Source: an uncultured Lysobacterales bacterium
GTDB lineage: Bacteria > Pseudomonadota > Gammaproteobacteria > Xanthomonadales > SZUA-36
Length of the DNA: 6,143 nucleotides
Direction: 5' to 3'
NCBI GenBank assembly: GCA_937974465.1
Contig: CALJWY010000179.1
Location: forward strand, 1 to 6,143
Shown here: positions 1 to 5,202 of the stretch, piece after piece
Numbering within the stretch: position 1 is the first letter of the stretch
Layout of the letters: each line of letters begins with the position of its first letter
The notes under the pieces: generated by a model
Databases searched by the model: none
Told to the model about the DNA's origin: nothing
What the model saw: the letters and a program-made list of their open reading frames with translations, nothing else
Translations under genes and position numbers: made by a program

Positions 1-2
1 AA

Positions 3-89
3 TGGTGCCGGAGGCCGGACTCGAACCGGCACTTTGTTACCAAAACTGGATTTTGAATCCAGCGCGTCTACCAATTTCGCCACTCCGGC
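3..89 (-). tRNA. tRNA-Leu, anticodon CAA
   Basis: Read on the minus strand this folds into a complete class II tRNA of 87 bases including an encoded CCA. The acceptor stem is GCCGGAG (89-83) with CTCCGGC (13-7), followed by discriminator A and CCA at 5-3. The anticodon stem CTGGA/TCCAG encloses the loop TTCAAAA, giving anticodon CAA, which reads UUG leucine codons. A long variable arm (TTTG-GTAA-CAAA) and the T arm GCCGG-TTCGAGT-CCGGC are both intact, as expected for leucine. It lies 96 bases downstream of metX on the same strand. Nothing beyond its 3' end is visible, so I cannot say whether an integrated element adjoins it. Confidence 0.97.
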
Positions 90-93
90 AGGA

Positions 94-108
94 TTTGCGA
101 GGCGCAAA
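94..108. repeat. Short inverted repeat TTTGCG-AGG-CGCAAA
   Basis: A perfect six-base inverted repeat with a three-base spacer lies five bases upstream of the tRNA 5' end and overlaps its candidate -10/discriminator region. In a precursor transcript it could form a small hairpin next to the RNase P cleavage site. It could also be chance at this length. Confidence 0.4.
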
Positions 109-115
109 GTATATA
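101..115 (-). promoter_or_regulatory. Possible promoter -10 and discriminator for tRNA-Leu
   Basis: On the minus strand TATACT (113-108) matches the sigma70 -10 consensus at five of six positions. It is followed by a stretch including GCGCC, similar to the GC-rich discriminators of stable RNA promoters under stringent control. The predicted start, near 101, would give a leader of about 11 bases before the tRNA. No convincing -35 box is present at 16-18 bases spacing (TGGCGT at 17 bases matches poorly), so the tRNA could also be processed from a metX read-through transcript. Confidence 0.33.
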
Positions 116-117
116 TT

Positions 118-139
118 TGCCGGCACTTCGACGCCAGCA
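118..139 (-). terminator. Weak hairpin between metX and tRNA-Leu
   Basis: On the minus strand TGCTGGC (139-133) pairs with GCCGGCA (124-118), a seven-pair stem with one G-U and an eight-base loop. It is followed by AAATATATACTT, not a clean T-tract. It starts 46 bases after the metX stop codon. It may act as a weak terminator or a processing/stability hairpin, but it does not meet the normal Rho-independent pattern. Confidence 0.22.
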
Positions 140-185
140 CTTCAAGAACAAAACGGTGTTTTTCTGCTCTAAATTACCTGCGTGG

Positions 186-1298
186 CTATGCAGAGCTATT
201 CTCAAACCAGACGCGGTCAAAATACGCGGTAACGTGTGGGTTGAAGTGATCATAGTCGACGAGGAAGGCATCATGCCCCATTAGTGACTCGAGATTCGAG
301 AAACTTGTGTCGATACCGTTTGACCTGAGAGCATCGGCAATCTCTTTCTGCTGGTAGGCCGGAAACAGAATATCGGTCTCAACACCGATTACGCAGGCGG
401 ACTTGAGCTGGATTCCGGCCAGGGCCGTGGGTAAATCCGGGTAACCATCGGCCACATCAAACCAGTCCATGGCACGCGACAGGTACAGGTAGCTGCAGGG
501 GTCGAATGAACGAACGAAGCGCCGCGCGGCCGCCTCCAGGTACGACTCCACCTCAAAATTCATACCAAACAACTCAGTGGGGAAGTAATCCTGGGTGCGC
601 CGGCCAAAGCGGGTGCGCCATTCCTCCGATGAACGATAGGACAGCATCCCCAGCTTGCGAGCCATGCGCATACCTTTAACCGGCCAGTTGTCGTCGTCAT
701 AGTTACCATCGTTCCAGGCCGGGTCTGAAACGATCAGCTCTCTTTGCAGTGAGCGAACGGCAATGCTGAAAGGTGCAGAATTTGGAGAACTCGATATGGT
801 CAAAAAGTGTCGCGCGCCTGCGGGGTGGCGCTGCAGATAGGCCAGGGCGCTCATCCCGCCCATGGAGGGGCCAACCATGGTGCATAACTGTTTGATATTC
901 ATATGTTTGATCAAAAGATTCGCGCTTTCTGCCACGTCCTCAACACATAAGTCCGGGAAGTCCAGCCTGTAGGGACGGCCGTTTTCCGGGTTCTCGCTCG
1001 CAGGTCCTGTAGAACCTTTGCAACTACCCAGAGAATTAAGCGCAATAACATAAAACCGGTTGGTATCGATCGGGGCACCCGGACCAATCATCATTTCCCA
1101 CCAACCGGGTGACGGATCGGCTTCACTGGAGGCTGCATGCGCGGAGGGCGATAAGCCGCTTAAAATCAACACCGCATTCGAGCGCTCGGCATTGAGTTCA
1201 CCCCAGGTTTCGTACGCGAGCGTGAAAGAAGGCAGGTAGCCGCCTTTCTTCATCGTCAGGGGTTCGTCTATGTGAAGAAACTTTGTTGCTGTAGACAT
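186..1298 (-). CDS. metX: MetX-family O-acyltransferase, probably serine (or homoserine) O-succinyltransferase
   Basis: A 370-residue cytoplasmic alpha/beta-hydrolase enzyme, full length for the MetX family, which transfers an acyl group from acyl-CoA to the hydroxyl of homoserine or serine to activate it for sulfhydrylation. The nucleophile elbow is GPSMGGM with Ser145; the other triad members are Asp309 (in ETDILFP) and His342 (in MGHDAFLVD). Also conserved are LAYETWGELN (28-36), GWW (65-67) and GSCKGSTGP (91-99). Several stretches resemble, from memory, the Xanthomonas/Stenotrophomonas serine O-succinyltransferase branch more than classical homoserine acetyltransferases: LSPSAHA (49-55), NSLGSCKGSTGPAS (88-101), PFSIAVRSLQRE (176-187) and YDDD (200-203). 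The family is certain; the acceptor (serine or homoserine) and donor (succinyl- or acetyl-CoA) are inferred. The ATG at 1298 is preceded directly by an in-frame TAG, so no longer form exists, but no clear Shine-Dalgarno sequence is visible. It is divergent from the TrmB-like gene and seems monocistronic. Confidence 0.93.
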   Translation of the reverse strand: MSTATKFLHIDEPLTMKKGGYLPSFTLAYETWGELNAERSNAVLILSGLSPSAHAASSEADPSPGWWEMMIGPGAPIDTNRFYVIALNSLGSCKGSTGPASENPENGRPYRLDFPDLCVEDVAESANLLIKHMNIKQLCTMVGPSMGGMSALAYLQRHPAGARHFLTISSSPNSAPFSIAVRSLQRELIVSDPAWNDGNYDDDNWPVKGMRMARKLGMLSYRSSEEWRTRFGRRTQDYFPTELFGMNFEVESYLEAAARRFVRSFDPCSYLYLSRAMDWFDVADGYPDLPTALAGIQLKSACVIGVETDILFPAYQQKEIADALRSNGIDTSFSNLESLMGHDAFLVDYDHFNPHVTAYFDRVWFENSSA

Positions 1299-1352
1299 AA
1301 GCTATGAGTCAGAATCCAGTGATGTATTAATAATAGCCTGAGATACACAAGA
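1299..1352. promoter_or_regulatory. Divergent intergenic region, metX / trmB-like
   Basis: These 54 bases must hold or adjoin the starts of both divergent genes. The centre is AT-rich, with the palindrome TATTAATA at 1325-1332. On the minus strand TTGTGT (1350-1345) and TAATAC (1329-1324) are 15 bases apart and form a poor sigma70 match; TATTAT (1335-1330) is a better -10 but has no -35. No MetJ-like AGACGTCT repeat or riboswitch-sized leader is visible. The real promoters may lie inside the opposite coding sequences. Confidence 0.35.
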
Positions 1353-2102
1353 TTGCGCGTTGCGAAACCATTGAAACGTATTCCAACAAAAACTGATATA
1401 AGAGAATCCGGTCTCATTAACGATGGGCAGAATGCCGTTCATGAAAACCTGGAAGTTTCTGTGCAGCGTCATATTGATCATGTGTGGCGGCAACCACTTC
1501 ATCGTCCTACGATTGACGTTTACCGGCAGTTGGTTGAATTGGCGCCTTTCGCGGATGGCTCGCCCTTTATCCTTGATTCCGGTTGCGGCACCGGCAGCAG
1601 CACGCAAGCGCTTGCCGCTGACCATCCCGGGCAACTGGTGATTGGTGTTGACCAATCCAGTGCACGCCTGGCGAGGAGTGGGGTGAGCACCTCAATACAC
1701 CAATCAGGTAACTGCGTGTTGGTCAGAGCCGAGCTGGCTACATTTTGGCGTTTGTTGCTAAAAGACGGGCTTAAGCCTGTGCGCCATTTCCTCTTGTACC
1801 CAAACCCCTGGCCAAAGCCCGGTCACCTGGCCAGGCGTTGGCATGGGCACCCTGTTTTTCCGGATCTTTTGTCAGTCGGTGGAGATATCGAGTTACGTTG
1901 TAACTGGGACATATATGCGCTGGAGTTTGCCCAGGCAGTTCAGCTTGCAACAGGCGCGCCGCTTAAGGTGCAGCGTATTCGGCCCAAAACAGCAATATCA
2001 CCTTTTGAAAAGAAGTACATGGATCGTGGGCACGCACTCTATGCAGTGACCGTTCCGGGTTCGGTAAGCGCAGGGTTTCGCCGGTCAAGACCGGCAAAAT
2101 AA
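1353..2102 (+). CDS. TrmB-like SAM-dependent methyltransferase (paralogue with altered active site)
   Basis: A 249-residue soluble Rossmann-fold protein related to tRNA (guanine-N7)-methyltransferase TrmB. The SAM-binding motif I is LDSGCGTG (74-81), followed by VIGVDQS (96-102). The family signature appears as LYPNPWPKPGHLARR (148-162), then WHGHPVFPDLL, a LRCNWDIYA motif (181-189) and SPFEKKY (216-222). In E. coli TrmB the matching positions are DPW (Asp144), TDW (Asp180) and TKFE; here they are NPW (Asn151), CNW (Asn184) and SPFE, while the His and Arg of the HxxRR segment are kept. I recall similar NPWPK proteins in other gammaproteobacteria beside a normal TrmB, so this is probably a distinct paralogue; its substrate is unknown. 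The start is uncertain: TTG 1353 has a weak GAGA nine bases upstream, and a second in-frame TTG lies at 1371. The frame is closed by TGA at 1320-1322, and no early in-frame ATG exists. It is divergent from metX and converges on the MBL gene. Confidence 0.85.
   Translation: MRVAKPLKRIPTKTDIRESGLINDGQNAVHENLEVSVQRHIDHVWRQPLHRPTIDVYRQLVELAPFADGSPFILDSGCGTGSSTQALAADHPGQLVIGVDQSSARLARSGVSTSIHQSGNCVLVRAELATFWRLLLKDGLKPVRHFLLYPNPWPKPGHLARRWHGHPVFPDLLSVGGDIELRCNWDIYALEFAQAVQLATGAPLKVQRIRPKTAISPFEKKYMDRGHALYAVTVPGSVSAGFRRSRPAK
2080..2095. terminator. Perfect hairpin at the convergent gene end
   Basis: GCCGGTC (2080-2086) and GACCGGC (2089-2095) form a GC-rich seven-base inverted repeat with only two bases between, within the last codons of the TrmB-like gene. 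On the plus strand it is followed by AAAATAATT and on the minus strand by GAAACCC, so neither side has a real T-tract. Its place, 31 bases beyond the MBL stop codon and just before the plus-strand stop, would suit a bidirectional transcript-end hairpin. A strict intrinsic terminator is not shown. Confidence 0.35.
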
Positions 2103-2125
2103 TTCAGGTCAAAACCCAAACGGGC

Positions 2126-3055
2126 CTATTTTGCAGTAGCAGCGTCTGCCGGTGGCGGGGTGTAGTGATGAATACCCTTCAGGCTATTGTAGATAAAAGT
2201 CACAAACTGGGCCGGGGTAATCCAGGCTTTGCCCAGGGATTCGTCCCATTCCTTTGTTGGTTCGGCCGCGATGGCCTGTTGCAGGTCAAGGCCCTGGTCG
2301 ATCAGCTGCTGCACATTGGCGGTGGCCTTGGCAAGGAAAGCCCGGTAATTCTCGAGGTCTTCAACCGTGGCCAACGGGCCGTGCCCCGGAATAATGTGGG
2401 TGGACTCGTTCGCCAGCGACAGGCCAAGCTCGGCGGCCGCAATCATGCCCTGTATGGAGCCACCGGCATCCAGGTCTATAAACGGATACAGGCCATTGAA
2501 GTGCATGTCGCCCATATGGATAACGTTACTGACTGGAAAATGAATGATGCTGTCACCGTCGGTATGACCATTCGCGACGTAATATGCTGTTGCGCTCTCA
2601 CCATTCAAGTGCAGGGAAATCTGGTCATTAAACGTCAGAACCGGAAGCGCCGGGGCAGGGTAGGCCGGGGTGGTGCTGCCCAGGAAAATGTTAACCTGCT
2701 CAGAGTTCATTCTGCTACGAATGTTATCGTGCGCTATGATGACCGTGCCTTTTCCGCCGAGGGTTTCGTTGCCACCTGTGTGATCGTAATGATAGTGGGT
2801 ATTGATCACAAACCTGATCGGTGCGTCGCTGATTTCCTTAATGGCATCCAATAACTGGGCAGTGACGGGTTTGACCTGGTCATCGATAATGTAGAGGCCA
2901 TCGTCGCCGGCGGAAATACCCACATTCCCACCAGCTCCTTTGAGCATGTAAACGGTGTCGGAAAGCTGAAATGATTTAAATTCAACTTCATTTTCCTGGG
3001 CTGGCGCGCTGCTGGTCGCGGCCAGCAGAGTTGTGAGTATAAGCAATCGTTTCAT
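2126..3055 (-). CDS. Exported metallo-beta-lactamase-fold hydrolase
   Basis: A 309-residue protein with an N-terminal signal peptide (MKRLLILTTLLAATSSAPAQ, cleavage probably near residue 19-20), so likely periplasmic. The MBL fold metal ligands are all present: THYHYDH (His87, His89, Asp91, His92), His164 in NGHTDGDS, Asp183 in HMGDMHF and His225 in IIPGHG. This predicts a binuclear, probably zinc, hydrolase. The layout matches the broad group of secreted MBL hydrolases of about 300 residues; nothing marks it as a true antibiotic-degrading lactamase, and the substrate cannot be named. The C-terminal tail is Pro/Ala-rich. An AGGG ribosome site (3066-3063) stands seven bases before the ATG, supporting this start. 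It begins 31 bases after the ccmI stop codon, so it is probably the last gene of the ccm transcript. It converges on the TrmB-like gene with a 23-base gap. Confidence 0.92.
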   Translation of the reverse strand: MKRLLILTTLLAATSSAPAQENEVEFKSFQLSDTVYMLKGAGGNVGISAGDDGLYIIDDQVKPVTAQLLDAIKEISDAPIRFVINTHYHYDHTGGNETLGGKGTVIIAHDNIRSRMNSEQVNIFLGSTTPAYPAPALPVLTFNDQISLHLNGESATAYYVANGHTDGDSIIHFPVSNVIHMGDMHFNGLYPFIDLDAGGSIQGMIAAAELGLSLANESTHIIPGHGPLATVEDLENYRAFLAKATANVQQLIDQGLDLQQAIAAEPTKEWDESLGKAWITPAQFVTFIYNSLKGIHHYTPPPADAATAK

Positions 3056-3086
3056 GTATTGACCCTGTGTTTGTCAGGTTGAAATT

Positions 3087-4190
3087 CTATGGTAAGCGCT
3101 TGTCGATACTTAGCGTAATGGGCTTGACCGCTTTTGTATTCACGCTCACCTTGCCTGCCTGGAAATCACCTGATGCCGCATTGGCAATGCCGCTAATAGA
3201 AATACGGGCACTGACATCCAGGTCTTCGAAGTCCTTAAACGTTGTGCCAGGACGAAGCATGTCGGCATCACTGAAATTCAACATCAGGGGGAAACCGCGC
3301 GCTGCAAGGCGCTTAACCGCCAGAGGCATACCGGCGCCACCAGCAGGGTGAACGAAAACAAATAACGCCGCATTTGCCGGTACGCTGCTTGTAAATTCGC
3401 CAGCCAGGGTGATTGTGACAGGGATGCCGGAGTCCATAATATTGGTCGTAGCTACCGGTTCTGGCGCGGCAAGCTCTTCCGCTACAGGGGTCTCAACATC
3501 CGCCATATCCATGCCTGCAGCACTCATCCGCATCTTGGCTGTTTCGATCTGCTGAGTAACCGCCTGGGCAGGTCCGGACTCAGGTTCAAGCAGGGCCAGA
3601 AGCGACTGCCAGCTTGCAATGGCAGCGACCTCGTCACCATTTTGTGCTGCTACCATGCCCATTAACCAGAGCCCTTTTTGCTGCTCGGGGTCAATCTCGA
3701 GTGCCGCTTCGATCAGTTGTACTGCGTCTGCAGAAATCTCACGAGAGCCTGAAGCAAACAGCCTTGTCTCTGCCAGTTCAATCATGATCAACGGCGTGTT
3801 GGGTGCGATCAGGTTGGCATTGGCCAGGGCTTCTTCAGCCTCGGTATAACGTTCCATGGTCTTCAGTGTCCGGCCCAGGATAAGCCAGCCATCAGGATCG
3901 CCCGGGTTGTCCACCATGCGTTGCTTCAGTTGTGCAACCATTGTTTCCATATCAGCCTGCCCATTAGCATGTGGCTCCTGGGATTGTGCTTGCTGGTTAA
4001 CCGCTACAGGTGCGACGTTGAGGGCTTCCGGGGTACCGATTTGCTGATACAGGACAATTCCGATAATCGGAATGAACAGCATGAGCAGGATACCGTTAAT
4101 ACGATCCTTGGTAGAACCGGTGAAAAGTGGCCAACACATAACTGCCGCAGATACTGCGAGCATGGCGATAGAAATAATCCAGAAATTCAT
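3087..4190 (-). CDS. ccmI: Cytochrome c maturation protein CcmI (TPR apocytochrome chaperone)
   Basis: A 367-residue inner-membrane protein of cytochrome c maturation System I that binds the C-terminus of apocytochrome c and presents it to CcmF/CcmH. Two membrane helices lie at about 3-23 and 32-50. The TPR region covers about 83-202, with DPDGWLILGRTL (98-109) and EALANANLIAP (120-130) as typical repeat elements. After a Glu/Pro/Ala-rich linker (about 230-250) comes the C-terminal beta domain of long CcmI proteins: VTITLAGEF (258-266), ALFVFVHPAGGAGMPLAV (275-292), FPLMLNFSD (300-308) and a GDFQAG ending motif. The oddity is the very short stretch between the helices, about 8-10 residues in place of the usual long cytoplasmic loop with a leucine-zipper-like segment. 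The ATG at 4190 has AAGAG (4204-4200) nine bases upstream. It follows ccmH by 38 bases. Confidence 0.93.
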   Translation of the reverse strand: MNFWIISIAMLAVSAAVMCWPLFTGSTKDRINGILLMLFIPIIGIVLYQQIGTPEALNVAPVAVNQQAQSQEPHANGQADMETMVAQLKQRMVDNPGDPDGWLILGRTLKTMERYTEAEEALANANLIAPNTPLIMIELAETRLFASGSREISADAVQLIEAALEIDPEQQKGLWLMGMVAAQNGDEVAAIASWQSLLALLEPESGPAQAVTQQIETAKMRMSAAGMDMADVETPVAEELAAPEPVATTNIMDSGIPVTITLAGEFTSSVPANAALFVFVHPAGGAGMPLAVKRLAARGFPLMLNFSDADMLRPGTTFKDFEDLDVSARISISGIANAASGDFQAGKVSVNTKAVKPITLSIDKRLP

Positions 4191-4228
4191 TCGGGTATTC
4201 TCTTTGTTAAATCAACCGATTAATACAA

Positions 4229-4666
4229 TCAGTCGTTTGAATTTTTGTTTGCATTAAACAAAGCCGTACGTTTTTTAACGCTGGCGCGGATTACCAGGCC
4301 ACCGATCAAGAACAGCACAAGGGGTGCAAACCACAGTAGGTAAGTGTTGGTCTGAACAGGTGGCCGGTACAGGACAAAGTCACCATACCGATCGACCAGG
4401 AACTGTTTGATCTCTTCGTCATTTCTGCCGGTTTGCAGCAATTCGTGAACCTCGCGACGTAAATCATGTGCAAGCGGCGCGTCCGAATCGGCCAGGTTTT
4501 GGTTTTGACAGACAAGACAGCGTAGTTCTTTCGTTAATTGGTCAAAACGCTCTTGCTGCTCCTGACTTTTGAAAACCAGGGGTTCCTGCACTTGTGTTTG
4601 CTGTGCCAGGACCGATACCGACATAAGAATGGTCAACAAAAAAACAGTCAATTTATACATTTTCAT
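4229..4666 (-). CDS. ccmH: Cytochrome c maturation thiol oxidoreductase CcmH
   Basis: A 145-residue membrane-anchored periplasmic protein that reduces or holds the haem-binding thiols of apocytochrome c, acting with CcmG and CcmI. It has a signal sequence (about 1-21, ending VLAQQ), the family hallmark LRCLVCQNQNLADSDA with redox Cys50 and Cys53, a three-helix-bundle region including YGDFVLYRPP (about 94-103), and one C-terminal membrane helix (about 109-127) followed by a basic cytoplasmic tail. It is the short, stand-alone form, not the E. coli CcmH-CcmI fusion, in agreement with the separate ccmI downstream. Its first ATG overlaps the ccmG stop by one base (TGATG); the third codon is also ATG, and ribosome-site spacing favours that one (4660). 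Confidence 0.95.
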   Translation of the reverse strand: MKMYKLTVFLLTILMSVSVLAQQTQVQEPLVFKSQEQQERFDQLTKELRCLVCQNQNLADSDAPLAHDLRREVHELLQTGRNDEEIKQFLVDRYGDFVLYRPPVQTNTYLLWFAPLVLFLIGGLVIRASVKKRTALFNANKNSND

Positions 4667-5202
4667 CAGCTCCCAGACTCCATGCTAGCGACTCTTGGAA
4701 GAATCTCATTTTCGACAATATCCCAGGTCAGCTGACCCAGGTGTTTGAATACGATGGTCCCGGAAGGGTCAACCAGAAATGTTTCCGGCGCCGCATAGAC
4801 CCCAAAATCAATACTGGTGCGGCCATCGTAGTCGATCAGGCTGACGTCGTATGGATCTCCCCAACGCTGTAACCAGGCGATTGCATCCGGTGACTCATCG
4901 CGGAAGTTCATGCCGATGATATAGACGGCATTGAGATTGGCCAGGTCGGTAACAACCGGATGTTCTGCACGGCAGGTAACACACCAGCTGCCCCAGAAAT
5001 TCACCAGGTAAGGTTTGCCCAGAAAGGATTCATTTGTCATTTGCCGGGATGGATTGGCCAGTACCGGCAGATCGAATGCCGGTACAGGTTTATCAATCAA
5101 CGGTGAAGGTATCTGGGTCTTTTTATCAGATATCTTCAGGCCTACAAGGAGCAATACAACCAAAGCCATGAAGGCCATCAGTGGCAGTAAACGTGAACTC
5201 AT
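4666..5202 (-). CDS. ccmG: Thiol:disulfide interchange protein CcmG (DsbE)
   Basis: A 178-residue membrane-tethered periplasmic thioredoxin that passes reducing power to CcmH and apocytochrome c in System I maturation. One N-terminal membrane anchor (about 5-22) is followed by PSPLIDKPVPAFDLP, the usual start of the CcmG thioredoxin domain. The active site is FWGSWCVTCRAEHP with Cys74 and Cys77; RAEHP is typical of CcmG. The cis-proline segment is GVYAAPETFLVD (Pro139), close to the usual GVYGAPETF, and the acidic residue beside it is kept. A strong AGGGAG site (5215-5210) lies seven bases before the ATG, inside the end of ccmF, and the genes overlap by four bases (ATGA), so translation is probably coupled. 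Confidence 0.96.
   Translation of the reverse strand: MSSRLLPLMAFMALVVLLLVGLKISDKKTQIPSPLIDKPVPAFDLPVLANPSRQMTNESFLGKPYLVNFWGSWCVTCRAEHPVVTDLANLNAVYIIGMNFRDESPDAIAWLQRWGDPYDVSLIDYDGRTSIDFGVYAAPETFLVDPSGTIVFKHLGQLTWDIVENEILPRVASMESGS
4670..4674 (-). promoter_or_regulatory. Ribosome binding site of ccmH, start choice
   Basis: GGGAG lies in the last codons of ccmG. It is only three bases from ATG 4666 but nine bases from ATG 4660 (Met3 of the longer form). Normal spacing favours 4660, whereas the TGATG overlap favours 4666 by translational coupling. Either start leaves a good signal peptide. Confidence 0.6.

Noticed and set aside
3..89. tRNA-Leu as an integration site for a mobile element
   Set aside because: tRNA genes are frequent attachment sites, but the side beyond the 3' end is cut off and no repeat of the tRNA end, integrase or foreign gene is visible.
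34..249. Plus-strand open frame of 71 codons across the tRNA and the metX end
   Set aside because: It begins inside the tRNA gene and overlaps metX; no protein similarity or ribosome site supports it.
1302..1655. Minus-strand open frame of 117 codons opposite the start of the TrmB-like gene
   Set aside because: It overlaps the motif I coding region of the TrmB-like gene and has no family resemblance; it ends just upstream of metX and is most likely chance.
1808..1834. Repeated CCTGGCC words and the palindrome CCTGGCCAGG
   Set aside because: They fall within codons of the conserved NPWPK-HLARR motif and are explained by coding sequence.
2165..2854. Plus-strand open frame of 229 codons opposite the MBL gene
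   Set aside because: It is wholly antisense to a gene with complete MBL motifs and a signal peptide; its translation shows no recognisable domain.
3856..4257. Three overlapping plus-strand open frames opposite ccmI and the ccmH-ccmI gap
   Set aside because: They are shadows of the ccmI coding strand; their Cys- and Ser-rich translations show no domain.
4733..5202. CcmG active site CVTC as an unusual change
   Set aside because: CcmG proteins vary at the two central residues (for example CPTC in E. coli); both cysteines and the cis-proline are present, so there is no reason to expect altered function.
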